A DNA stretch of 9,287 bases from Piscirickettsiaceae bacterium (GTDB taxonomy: Bacteria > Pseudomonadota > Gammaproteobacteria > Nitrosococcales > Methylophagaceae), in NCBI GenBank assembly GCA_030627065.1, contig DAOUSV010000050.1, forward strand, positions 1 to 9,287, given 5' to 3'. Each line of letters begins with the position of its first letter. Position 1 is the first letter of the stretch. Both the position numbers and the translations under genes were made by a program. The notes beneath the pieces were generated by a model. The model was not told where the DNA came from. It ran no database searches and was given only the letters and a program-made list of their open reading frames with translations. Positions 1-6,600 of this stretch are shown in pieces.

Positions 1-1
1 A

Positions 2-820
2 GCGCTTCATCCAACTGGCAAAGCGAGTGATATCGATAATCTATTAGATAAACATGCTGCTGTTTTAAAACGAATGAAGCAGATATTAGAATTATTAAAA
101 CCACAAAATACAGTGCGAATTCGTTATCAAGAAGAAGGTTCTGAACTCGATCTTGATGTCGCAATTCGCTCATTGATTGATCTTAAAAGTGGCAGTCAAC
201 CCGATCTGAGAATCAATATGAGCCACCGCCATGATGGTCGTGATATTGCTGTCATGTTATTACTCGATCTATCAGAATCTGCTAACGATATACCTCAAGG
301 TGCTAGCCAAACCATTTTGGAATTATGCCAAGAATCAGTCTCATTACTCTCATGGTCTATCGAACAATTAGGTGATAAATTTGCCATTGCAGGTTTTCAT
401 TCAAATACCCGTCATGATGTTCGCTATCACCATATCAAAGGCTTTAGTGAGCAATGGAATGACGATGTTAAAGGACGTATTGCAGGATTAGAAGCCGCTT
501 ATTCAACACGAATGGGCGCAGCGATGCGTCATGCAGCACACTATCTTGAAGCCCAAAAAGCCGATAAGAAACTCCTACTTATTCTGACCGATGGTGAACC
601 CGCTGATATTGATGTGGATGATGACCAACTACTTATTCACGATACTCATAAGGCAGTACAAGAGCTCGATCAGAAAGGCATTTATAGCTATTGCATCACC
701 CTAGATCCCCATGCCGATGACTATGTAAAAGAGATATTTGGCAATCAGCATATGGTGATAGATAATGTCAGTAAACTACCCGAAAAGCTACCAGCACTGT
801 TTGCCAGCCTAACCAAATAG
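2..820 (+). CDS. cbbO: CbbO/NorD-type VWA-domain protein, C-terminal part (5' end outside window)
   Basis: The reading frame is open from base 2, so the ATG at 74 is internal and 272 C-terminal residues are visible. They contain a von Willebrand A domain. Counting from the Met at 74, the metal-ion-dependent adhesion site reads D65-L-S-E-S69 on a hydrophobic strand, with T145 and D173 (LTDGEPAD) as the further metal ligands. In the CbbO/NorD family this domain ends a long protein that works with a MoxR-type AAA+ ATPase. CbbQ-CbbO reactivates inhibited RuBisCO; NorQ-NorD matures nitric oxide reductase. The two subfamilies are hard to separate from the C-terminus alone. I lean to CbbO because a carbonic anhydrase lies three genes downstream, but the RuBisCO and cbbQ genes, if present, would be outside the window. 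Family membership is secure; the symbol is an inference. It probably acts in the cytoplasm and is followed 13 bases later by the DUF4197 gene. Confidence 0.85.
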   Translation, partial: ALHPTGKASDIDNLLDKHAAVLKRMKQILELLKPQNTVRIRYQEEGSELDLDVAIRSLIDLKSGSQPDLRINMSHRHDGRDIAVMLLLDLSESANDIPQGASQTILELCQESVSLLSWSIEQLGDKFAIAGFHSNTRHDVRYHHIKGFSEQWNDDVKGRIAGLEAAYSTRMGAAMRHAAHYLEAQKADKKLLLILTDGEPADIDVDDDQLLIHDTHKAVQELDQKGIYSYCITLDPHADDYVKEIFGNQHMVIDNVSKLPEKLPALFASLTK

Positions 821-833
821 AAAAGGAATTCAA

Positions 834-1604
834 ATGAACCGCTTGCATAAGACATCACTGTCACTTTTATTAGCAACATCGATTTTTAGTGGAGCAAGCT
901 CTGCTGATTGGGGCAGTTTTCTGAATGATATTGGTAGCGCCGCATCAGACTTGTTATCAGAAGATACAACTACTGATGCCGTATCTTCAAGCTTAGGCCT
1001 TGATACCAACACCATTATTTCTGGTTTAAAAGAAGCGTTAAATACTGGCACACGTCTCGCCATTGATAATGTCAGCAAAACAGATGGCTACCTTGCTAAC
1101 GAATTAATTCGCATTGCTATGCCGCCTGAATTGAAACAAGCCAGTGACTTAATGAGACAGTTTGGCTTATCAGCCCAAGCTGATCAATTTGAACAAAGTA
1201 TGAACCACGCCGCTGAGAAAGCAGCTCCAGAAGCAACTAATATCATTATCAAGGCTATTCAAGACATGAGTATTGAAGATGCTAACAATATTCTTCAAGG
1301 TTCTGACGATGCCGCCACACAATACTTTAAGTATAAAACAAACACCCAATTAAGCGAACTCTTTCATCCAGTAGTCACCGATTCACTTAATCAAGTAGGC
1401 ACTACAAAATATTACAATGACCTAGCAGGTCAAGTAGCCGATATACCACTTGTTGGAGAAACAATTAATCTTGATTTACCTAGCTACGTCACAGAACAGG
1501 CACTCAATGGTTTATTTGCTATGATAGCCATCGAAGAAAAGAAAATTCGTGATAATCCAGCAGCAAGAACCACTGAGTTATTAAAACAAGTTTTTGGTCA
1601 ATAA
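834..1604 (+). CDS. DUF4197 family exported protein
   Basis: This 256-residue protein has an N-terminal Sec signal: basic residues in MNRLHK, a hydrophobic stretch at about 8-19, and a likely cut after A24 (ASSA, then DW). The mature part matches DUF4197 over most of its length. The hallmark segments are GLKEALNTGTRLA (64-76), DGYLANELIRIAMP (84-97), MNHAAEKAAPEA (123-134) and GSDDAATQYF (156-165). It is mostly helical with no catalytic motif that I can name, and the family's function is unknown. It should be periplasmic; I see no lipobox cysteine. The start is supported by an AAGGAA ribosome site at 823-828, five bases before the ATG. The 13-base gap to the VWA gene and 19-base gap to the next gene suggest co-transcription. 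Family assignment is firm, function unassigned. Confidence 0.9.
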   Translation: MNRLHKTSLSLLLATSIFSGASSADWGSFLNDIGSAASDLLSEDTTTDAVSSSLGLDTNTIISGLKEALNTGTRLAIDNVSKTDGYLANELIRIAMPPELKQASDLMRQFGLSAQADQFEQSMNHAAEKAAPEATNIIIKAIQDMSIEDANNILQGSDDAATQYFKYKTNTQLSELFHPVVTDSLNQVGTTKYYNDLAGQVADIPLVGETINLDLPSYVTEQALNGLFAMIAIEEKKIRDNPAARTTELLKQVFGQ

Positions 1605-1623
1605 ATTCTAGCGAGAAAATATT

Positions 1624-2394
1624 ATGGCATCAGTTGAAGCACATAAAATTAACCTTTGTAGCCAAGGGTTAGCACTTAAAGCACTATTTACCGGCTATTT
1701 AGTTGTCGTCGCCGTTGGTTATATGATGGCAATAGTACAAATTCAGTTCACTCATGGTCTTGCCGATGGTGAAATGGGGTTGTCAGTTGATGATATTGTG
1801 TATAGCTACTATGGGAAACGCTCAGGTTCTGTCATTGAAGCCAAACTAAATGGTTCGATGCAATTGATGGCGCCCGAAGAAGATAGATTAAAAATCATCA
1901 ACTGGGTACACAAAGGTGCTGATGAACAAACTTTTTATGACACCGGCATTCGTAAAATTATGGATACCAACTGTATTATGTGTCACAACGCAGACTCTGG
2001 ACTTCCAATTCCAGACTTTACCAAATTTGAGAATGTAGTTGAACGTGCTAAAACAGATACGGGGGCCAGCTTCTCATCACTCGCTCGCGTATCGCATATT
2101 CATCTATTTGGTATCTCATTCATCTTTATGTTTGTTGGGCTTATCTTCAGCCTAGCCGCTGGCGTTCCTAAATACCTCAAAGCTAGCGTTATCGTGATGC
2201 CTTACATATTCTTACTACTCGATATCTCATCATGGTGGCTAACTAAACTTAACCCTAACTTTGCATGGCTGGTGATTATCGGCGGTGGCATGATGGGCTT
2301 ATCCTTTGCCTTTATGTGGGTCGTATCTATGTATGAAATGTGGATCATGCCTCGCTTACATAGTGATAATCGTGATGCATTATTAGATGAATGA
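1624..2394 (+). CDS. Membrane-bound c-type cytochrome-like protein, four predicted helices, function unknown
   Basis: This 256-residue protein shows one hydrophobic helix at about 21-40, a soluble segment of about 115 residues, then three more helices at about 160-180, 186-204 and 214-236. The soluble segment carries a single haem-c attachment motif, C117-I-M-C-H121, which implies that it faces the periplasm and that both termini are cytoplasmic. The motif is followed by NADSGLPIPDF, a short cytochrome-like tail, so this is a minimal haem domain. The segment SHIHLFG (157-163) at the mouth of helix 2 has two histidines that could bind a second haem or metal; that is inference. M114 or a Met in helix 4 (M223, M224) could be the distal ligand. 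I cannot name the family with certainty. The ribosome site is weak (GAGAAAA at 1613-1619). It lies 19 bases after the DUF4197 gene and is probably in its operon. A role in electron transfer at the inner membrane is likely; its partner is unknown. Confidence 0.75.
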   Translation: MASVEAHKINLCSQGLALKALFTGYLVVVAVGYMMAIVQIQFTHGLADGEMGLSVDDIVYSYYGKRSGSVIEAKLNGSMQLMAPEEDRLKIINWVHKGADEQTFYDTGIRKIMDTNCIMCHNADSGLPIPDFTKFENVVERAKTDTGASFSSLARVSHIHLFGISFIFMFVGLIFSLAAGVPKYLKASVIVMPYIFLLLDISSWWLTKLNPNFAWLVIIGGGMMGLSFAFMWVVSMYEMWIMPRLHSDNRDALLDE

Positions 2395-2476
2395 TTAATA
2401 TTTACCACCTTGTATTATTCAAGTTACTAGAAAGTTAAATCCGTAGATATTAACAGTCAATTTAGGTACTGAAGAC
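2395..2476 (+). promoter_or_regulatory. 82-base gap before the carbonic anhydrase gene; possible promoter
   Basis: This is the longest gene-free stretch in the window and is clearly AT-rich. It contains loose sigma-70-like elements (for example TTACTA followed about 18 bases later by TATTAA, ending some 20 bases before the ATG), none close to consensus. There is no hairpin with a T-tract that would end the upstream unit. It may let the carbonic anhydrase gene be expressed separately, or it may simply be a longer gap within one operon. No strong ribosome site is visible just before the ATG at 2477. Confidence 0.25.
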
Positions 2477-3340
2477 ATGAAAAGAAAAATGATTCCCATA
2501 TTTGCTATAGCAATACTATTGCCCCTTCACGCCAGTGGAAAAGAGAACGGTCATGATCTGCGTGGAGCAGTATCGGATGACGTTGTATCAGAACAAAGAG
2601 TTATGCTTTCAACCAATACAAAAGACAAAGGATTTGGCCCTCAATCTCCCCGTGACATTGATACAATTATGGGCTCTAACCCACGTATTTTTAATGCAGC
2701 ACCTCCATCTAATGAAATGAATCTATGTAATATCCATTTCCATAAAAATGCTGAACATAAAGGTGGCGAGTTTACTAAATATGCTGGTAATGGCGATGGA
2801 CACGGATTCCAAAGTGGTTACAAATACTCTGGCAATCTGACTGCTTTAGAGCTCAAATCAGCAGATCATGATATTTGTCCTAGTAAACACGGTGCTTTAA
2901 GTGCTGGTGATACTATTGAGGTGCACTACGTACACTCAACGGCTCAAATTAATCCAGGTCCTACATTGGGCTCATGTCTAAATGATGCAATCAAAAATCC
3001 CCAGTTACGCGTAGAAACACAGGTCTACGTTTTAGTTAATGACTATTCTGCTCTTGATTTTGGCAAGTTAACCCAACACTCTCAAATGAATCATCTGCAT
3101 CAAGCTCTGAATATACCAAACAACACTGGTAATCCTATTCAGTATGCAGGTTCAACTACCGGCCCTAGTTACAATGAAAGTGGCTCTCCATTTCAAGTTA
3201 CGTGGAATGTACGACCTAATATTGCAAAAGTGAGTATCGAAAGCGTTGGTACATGGTGTAAAGGTAATACCTTCAATGAAGACCATGCACATGGCGTTAG
3301 AAACCTCATTACCAACCCAGCTCTGCTTTCAAGTAAATAA
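2477..3340 (+). CDS. Delta-class carbonic anhydrase, secreted
   Basis: The 287-residue product interconverts CO2 and bicarbonate. The N-terminus MKRK plus a hydrophobic run (5-17) and a likely cut after A19-S-G21 form a Sec signal peptide, so it should act in the periplasm. The zinc-site pattern is visible: I86-H87-F-H89 with E93-H94 a few residues on, then E148-V-H150-Y-V-H153. By analogy with alpha-class enzymes (HFH...E...H and ELHLVHW), H87, H89 and H150 are the likely zinc ligands. Around them are features I associate with the diatom TWCA1-type (delta) family and its bacterial relatives: LCNIHFHKNAEHKGGEF and, near the C-terminus, FNEDHAHGVRNLI (266-278). Four cysteines remain in the mature chain (84, 134, 167, 261), enough for two disulfides. 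It lies 82 bases after the haem-c gene and 33 before the NYN gene. A supporting role in CO2 supply for carbon fixation is inferred from the CbbO-type gene upstream. Class assignment is from motif memory. Confidence 0.85.
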   Translation: MKRKMIPIFAIAILLPLHASGKENGHDLRGAVSDDVVSEQRVMLSTNTKDKGFGPQSPRDIDTIMGSNPRIFNAAPPSNEMNLCNIHFHKNAEHKGGEFTKYAGNGDGHGFQSGYKYSGNLTALELKSADHDICPSKHGALSAGDTIEVHYVHSTAQINPGPTLGSCLNDAIKNPQLRVETQVYVLVNDYSALDFGKLTQHSQMNHLHQALNIPNNTGNPIQYAGSTTGPSYNESGSPFQVTWNVRPNIAKVSIESVGTWCKGNTFNEDHAHGVRNLITNPALLSSK

Positions 3341-3341
3341 A

Positions 3342-3363
3342 GTCGTTTTCATATCTAAACGGC
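3342..3363 (+). other. Short inverted repeat after the carbonic anhydrase stop
   Basis: GTCGTTT (3342-3348) can pair with AAACGGC (3357-3363) across an 8-base loop, giving seven pairs including one G-U wobble. It begins one base after the TAA of the carbonic anhydrase gene and ends 10 bases before the NYN start. No T-run follows, so it does not look like an intrinsic terminator. It could protect the upstream message end or affect translation of the next gene, but a stem this short could also be chance. Confidence 0.3.
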
Positions 3364-3373
3364 TAGCATCACA

Positions 3374-3862
3374 ATGAAAACAGTTTCACTCTTTGTCGAT
3401 GTACAAAATGTTTACTATACGACTAGACAGGCTTATCGCTGTCATTTTGATTACAATAAGTTATGGGCAGAAGCGACCAAAGATCGGCGAGTAGTACAAG
3501 CTATCGCCTACACCACAGAGCGTGGCGATGAAAAACAACGCCAGTTTCAAAATATATTGAGAGCAATTGGGTTTGAGGTAAAGTTAAAACCCTTTATCCA
3601 ACGAGCAGATGGTTCTGCAAAAGGCGATTGGGATGTAGGGATCGCGCTTGATGCGATTGAATATGCTCAAGACTCAGATATCGTTGTCTTAGTTTCAGGT
3701 GATGGTGACTTTGATTTATTAGCCACTAAAATGCGAGAAAGACATCAAGTAACGGTTGAAGTCTATGGCGTACCTCAACTTACAGCAAAATCACTAATTG
3801 ATGCTGCATCACGCTTTATTCCTATTGATAATCATCTACTGCTTACTCCACCAACACGTTAA
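3374..3862 (+). CDS. LabA-like NYN (PIN-fold) domain protein, predicted ribonuclease
   Basis: This 162-residue protein is essentially one NYN domain of the LabA/DUF88 type. The acidic metal-binding positions are present: D9 with N12 in FVDVQNV, D85 and D87 in KGDWDVG, D93 in IALDAIEY, and D110 and D112 in SGDGDFD. The KGDWDVGIALDA and VVLVSGDGDFDLL segments are characteristic of the family. Proteins with this fold are predicted or shown to cut RNA with divalent metal; in cyanobacteria LabA affects circadian output, but that role should not be carried over. The only ATG that keeps the first beta strand is at 3374, since a TAA lies in frame at 3356-3358. No ribosome site precedes it, which is odd. 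It lies 33 bases after the carbonic anhydrase and 20 before yaeQ, so it is probably co-transcribed with yaeQ. The target RNA is unknown. Confidence 0.88.
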   Translation: MKTVSLFVDVQNVYYTTRQAYRCHFDYNKLWAEATKDRRVVQAIAYTTERGDEKQRQFQNILRAIGFEVKLKPFIQRADGSAKGDWDVGIALDAIEYAQDSDIVVLVSGDGDFDLLATKMRERHQVTVEVYGVPQLTAKSLIDAASRFIPIDNHLLLTPPTR

Positions 3863-3882
3863 TTACTGAGCGCTACTTCCTT

Positions 3883-4407
3883 ATGGCTATTAATTCCACT
3901 ATTGTTAAAGTTTCACTCAATATTACAGATATGGATCGGCAATATTACCAAAGCCATTATTTAACCCTCGCCAAACACCCATCAGAAAATGATTATCGCT
4001 TCATGATTCGGCTAATCGCCTTTATGCTCAATGCAGATGAACAGCTGAGTTTTACTAAAGGAATGAATAGTGATGATGAAGCTGAACTATGGCAAAAATC
4101 ACTCACGGGTGAAATTGATCTTTGGATTGACTTCGGTCAGCTTGATGAAAAAAGAGTGCGTAAGGCATGTGGTAGAGCCAAAAAAGTCATTATTTACACC
4201 TATCATCAAGGCAAAGCTAAAGAATGGCTGCATAAAAATAAAGACAAATTTCAACGTTTCAATAACCTAACTATTTGCCACATTGAGGCTGAGGGAATTG
4301 ATGCAATGATGAAGCGTTCGATGCAGTTACAATGCACTATTCAAGATGGTGAAATTTATTTAAATGACGATGATTCAAGTCTGACAGTTACATTGGAAAA
4401 TAGTTAA
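3883..4407 (+). CDS. yaeQ: YaeQ family protein
   Basis: At 174 residues it is close to E. coli YaeQ (about 181), and the whole chain can be matched to it: the start MAINSTIVKVSLNI, then LTLAKHPSEND (27-37), ADEQLSFTKG (51-60), GEIDLWIDFGQLDEKRVRKA (76-95), IYTYH (104-108) and LQCTIQDGEIYL. The family has a PD-(D/E)XK nuclease-like fold, with acidic residues at E35, D79 and D83 in the expected neighbourhood; actual nuclease activity is not established as far as I know. YaeQ has been linked to suppression of RfaH loss in enterobacteria, but its molecular role is unclear. The start is fixed by a TGA in frame just upstream (3868-3870). No clear Shine-Dalgarno sequence is visible. The last four bases overlap the end of the convergent symporter gene. 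Confidence 0.93.
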   Translation: MAINSTIVKVSLNITDMDRQYYQSHYLTLAKHPSENDYRFMIRLIAFMLNADEQLSFTKGMNSDDEAELWQKSLTGEIDLWIDFGQLDEKRVRKACGRAKKVIIYTYHQGKAKEWLHKNKDKFQRFNNLTICHIEAEGIDAMMKRSMQLQCTIQDGEIYLNDDDSSLTVTLENS

Positions 4408-4411
4408 CTAT
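4400..4411. repeat. 12-base perfect palindrome containing both convergent stop codons
   Basis: ATAGTTAACTAT is a perfect palindrome without a loop. The TAA of yaeQ (4405-4407) and the TAA of the symporter (4406-4404 on the minus strand) both lie in it, so both genes end in an AGT TAA (Ser-stop). It has no spacer to form a hairpin and no flanking T-tract, so it is unlikely to be a terminator. It may be a by-product of the two genes sharing their last bases. Confidence 0.6.
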
Positions 4412-5756
4412 CTACCTTGTTAAAATAGTCTTTTGTTAGCTTAAATACCACTGGGCTAAGCAATAACAAAGCGATTAAATTAGGCAATGCCATTAAGGCG
4501 TTTAACGTATCAGCCACTAGCCAAATAAAAGATAAATTAGCCACGGCACCTAGTGGTACGGCTAACACCCATAAGATACGAAATGGCATGATTGAACGTG
4601 TGCCGAATAGATATTCCACACATTTCTCACCATAAATGCTCCAGCCTAAAATTGTGGTAAAAGCAAATACACATAGTCCTATTGACACTATCACACCACC
4701 CAGACCGGGTAATACCGATTCAAATGCCAATGATGATAAGCTAGCACCTGTTTCTCCGCTAGTCCATGCGCCTGAGACGATAATCACTAAGCCGGTAATT
4801 GAACAGACAATAATGGTATCAATAAAAGTGCCGATCATGGCAACTGTGCCTTGTTTTACAGGGCTATTTATTTTCGCCGCTGCATGAGCAATAGGCGCAC
4901 TGCCTAATCCTGCTTCATTGGAGAATATACCTCTAGCCACACCAAAGCGAATAGCCGCCCATACAGCTGCGCCTGCAAAGCCGCCTGTGGCAGCAACCGG
5001 AGTGAAAGCATGAGTAAATATTAGTTCAAATGCAGCGGGTAATAATGAAGCATGCATCGCTAAAATAACAATACCTGCTAAGACATAACTCACCGCCATA
5101 AAAGGCACTAACTTTCCAGCCACAACCGCAATTCGCTTGATGCCACCAATCAATACTAATGCCACCAAGACCGCCATTACTAATCCTGTTACTAAAGGTG
5201 AAACACCTAAATTAGACGATAGAACATCAGCCACTGAATTAGCTTGAATCGTATTGCCGATACCGAAACCTGCCAAAGCACCGAATATCGCAAACATTGT
5301 TGCCAGCCATGCAAATCGTTTGCTTAAGCCATTTTTAATGTAATACATCGGGCCGCCGACTTTATTACCATTGGCATCTGTTTCACGAAAATATACAGCT
5401 AATACTGCTTCGGCATACTTAGTTGCCATACCAACTAAGGCAGTCATCCACATCCAAAATAATGCACCTGGGCCGCCTAGAAATATCGCAGTAGCTACGC
5501 CAGCAATATTACCTGTACCAATCGTAGCTGCCAATGAAGTCATCAAGGCATTGAACGGTGATATATCGCCCTCAGCTTTTTGCTTGTCACTGTTTCGACC
5601 ATTCCACAGCATTTTAAAGCCATAGCCTAATTTTGCCAGAGGCATTCCTTTTAGGCCAATCATTAACACAAGCCCTGTGCCTAAGATCAGTATCAGCATT
5701 AATGGACCCCAAACGATACCGTTAAGCTGTTTAATTAAATTAGTAATGAGTTCCAT
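4404..5756 (-). CDS. AGCS-family alanine/glycine:cation symporter
   Basis: This 450-residue polytopic inner-membrane protein imports small neutral amino acids (alanine, glycine and relatives) driven by Na+ or H+. Family signatures are clear: GTGNIAGVATAI (80-91), GGPGALFWMWMTALVGM (94-110), KYAEAVLAVYFRE (113-125), GGPMYYIKNGL (134-144), and the diagnostic GIFSNEAGLGSAPIAHAAA (276-294). About ten to eleven hydrophobic helices can be counted, and the length is normal for the AlsT/YaaJ/DagA group. Substrate and ion cannot be read from sequence. It follows the spermidine-synthase-like gene by 58 bases, with a TATAAT box in that gap and an AGGG element 11 bases before the ATG, so it may have its own promoter. 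No glycine riboswitch fits in the short leader. Its 3' end overlaps yaeQ by four bases. Confidence 0.93.
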   Translation of the reverse strand: MELITNLIKQLNGIVWGPLMLILILGTGLVLMIGLKGMPLAKLGYGFKMLWNGRNSDKQKAEGDISPFNALMTSLAATIGTGNIAGVATAIFLGGPGALFWMWMTALVGMATKYAEAVLAVYFRETDANGNKVGGPMYYIKNGLSKRFAWLATMFAIFGALAGFGIGNTIQANSVADVLSSNLGVSPLVTGLVMAVLVALVLIGGIKRIAVVAGKLVPFMAVSYVLAGIVILAMHASLLPAAFELIFTHAFTPVAATGGFAGAAVWAAIRFGVARGIFSNEAGLGSAPIAHAAAKINSPVKQGTVAMIGTFIDTIIVCSITGLVIIVSGAWTSGETGASLSSLAFESVLPGLGGVIVSIGLCVFAFTTILGWSIYGEKCVEYLFGTRSIMPFRILWVLAVPLGAVANLSFIWLVADTLNALMALPNLIALLLLSPVVFKLTKDYFNKVDS

Positions 5757-5805
5757 TTTTTGATTTACCCTAAATTTTCAACTCTAAAGAAAAGTCCAAA
5801 TTATC

Positions 5806-5811
5806 ATTATA
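5806..5811 (-). promoter_or_regulatory. Consensus -10 box (TATAAT) before the symporter gene
   Basis: Read on the minus strand, a perfect TATAAT lies just after the spermidine-synthase-like stop and about 50 bases before the symporter ATG, giving a plausible leader of about 44 bases. The 16-18 base spacing upstream falls in the end of the previous gene and shows no good TTGACA-like box. In AT-rich DNA a lone TATAAT is weak evidence. Confidence 0.3.
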
Positions 5812-5814
5812 ATC

Positions 5815-6591
5815 TTAAATAACACCGCTACTCTTTGGGTTATCGTTTAGCATTTGTTGATAGAACTCATTAAACTCCAATCCCCACTCGGCTTCAAGTT
5901 TGGGCAATCGTAAATTAATTTCTTTTTCTGAATATTGCGGCTTATTGTTAAATGCCATAATTACCGTATTTTGATAGTTTGGCATTGATAAACACACTGT
6001 TTGTCGATCAAATACTAAGCGAATTTCACGCAAATAACCTACAAATCCTTTCGCTTCATCGACCAGTATATTAAATGAAATATAACCGTTTTCAGTTAAC
6101 AAAGAACGACATCTTTGTAAAAAGTCAGGTTCCATCAGCCATGCTGGTATTTTCTGATTAATCGCCATATCAACTACAATTATGTCATAGCGATGTGGGC
6201 AGTCTTTTACATATTTAACAATATCATCCGTGACTAACGTCCAATTATCTGTATCCGGAAAATCAAAATACTCTTTGGCGACACTCGCAACCTGTTCTGA
6301 TATTTCTACGGCATCACCAACCATATTAGGAAACTGATGTGATAAATATCGAGCAGTTACTCCACCTCCAGTTCCTGCTAATAATATTCGCTGTGGCAGC
6401 CCAACAAATATAGTTCCAGCTAACATCGCCCTATTAAGCACTAAAGGTAAGACTTCAGGTTTGCTTAACGACATCTCAGATTGAATCAAACCATCATCAA
6501 AATCTAACCAGCGACGATCTCCTTGCTGCCACACTCGTATTGTTTCATCATCACTTTGTTGATTAACAATAAGCTGCGGTTCGGAGTTCAT
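5815..6591 (-). CDS. Spermidine-synthase-like protein (SAM-methyltransferase fold)
   Basis: This 258-residue protein has the Rossmann-like core of spermidine synthases and class I methyltransferases: motif I I69-L-L-A-G-T-G-G-G-V-T79, an acidic residue ending strand 2 in VEIS (E96), TDD at 121-123, and strand 4 as YDIIVVDMA (135-143). The N-terminal small beta domain (IRVWQQGDRRWLDFDDGLIQSEM) resembles that of polyamine synthases. However, the aspartate of the usual GGGDGG loop is V78 and the D-x-x-D-P site is replaced by DMAINQ. Typical aminopropyl transfer from decarboxylated SAM to putrescine is therefore doubtful. It could bind SAM or a relative with a different acceptor. The ATG shares one base with the uup stop, so translation is probably coupled. 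It is cytoplasmic, with no signal or membrane segment. I would not call it SpeE. Confidence 0.8.
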   Translation of the reverse strand: MNSEPQLIVNQQSDDETIRVWQQGDRRWLDFDDGLIQSEMSLSKPEVLPLVLNRAMLAGTIFVGLPQRILLAGTGGGVTARYLSHQFPNMVGDAVEISEQVASVAKEYFDFPDTDNWTLVTDDIVKYVKDCPHRYDIIVVDMAINQKIPAWLMEPDFLQRCRSLLTENGYISFNILVDEAKGFVGYLREIRLVFDRQTVCLSMPNYQNTVIMAFNNKPQYSEKEINLRLPKLEAEWGLEFNEFYQQMLNDNPKSSGVI

Positions 6592-6600
6592 TAGCCTTCT
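6589..6600 (-). promoter_or_regulatory. TAATG stop-start overlap with Shine-Dalgarno inside uup
   Basis: On the minus strand the uup stop TAA and the ATG of the spermidine-synthase-like gene overlap as TAATG. An AGAAGG ribosome site (6595-6600) lies in the last codons of uup, three bases before the overlap. This fixes the downstream start and points to translational coupling of the two proteins. Confidence 0.7.

Noticed and set aside
74..76. ATG at 74 as the true start of the VWA gene
   Set aside because: The same frame is open to base 2 and encodes family-like sequence (KASDIDNLLDKHAAVLKRM), so the start lies outside the window.
830..1078. Minus-strand open frame opposite the DUF4197 gene
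   Set aside because: It is antisense to a well-matched family gene, resembles no family, and has no operon context.
1624..2394. Annotation as a known oxidase or cytochrome subunit (CcoO, CcoP, NorC)
   Set aside because: There is one CxxCH, four helices and a short haem segment, and the domain order does not fit any of these subunits.
4636..4887. Plus-strand open frames opposite the symporter (also 5371-5625)
   Set aside because: They are complements of membrane-helix codons in a clear AGCS gene; the peptides have low complexity and no family resemblance.
5757..5814. Glycine riboswitch before the AGCS symporter
   Set aside because: Only 58 bases separate the genes, too short for a glycine aptamer, and none of its conserved core is visible.
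5815..6591. Annotation as SpeE (spermidine synthase)
   Set aside because: The fold matches but the GGGDGG and D-x-x-D-P catalytic motifs do not.
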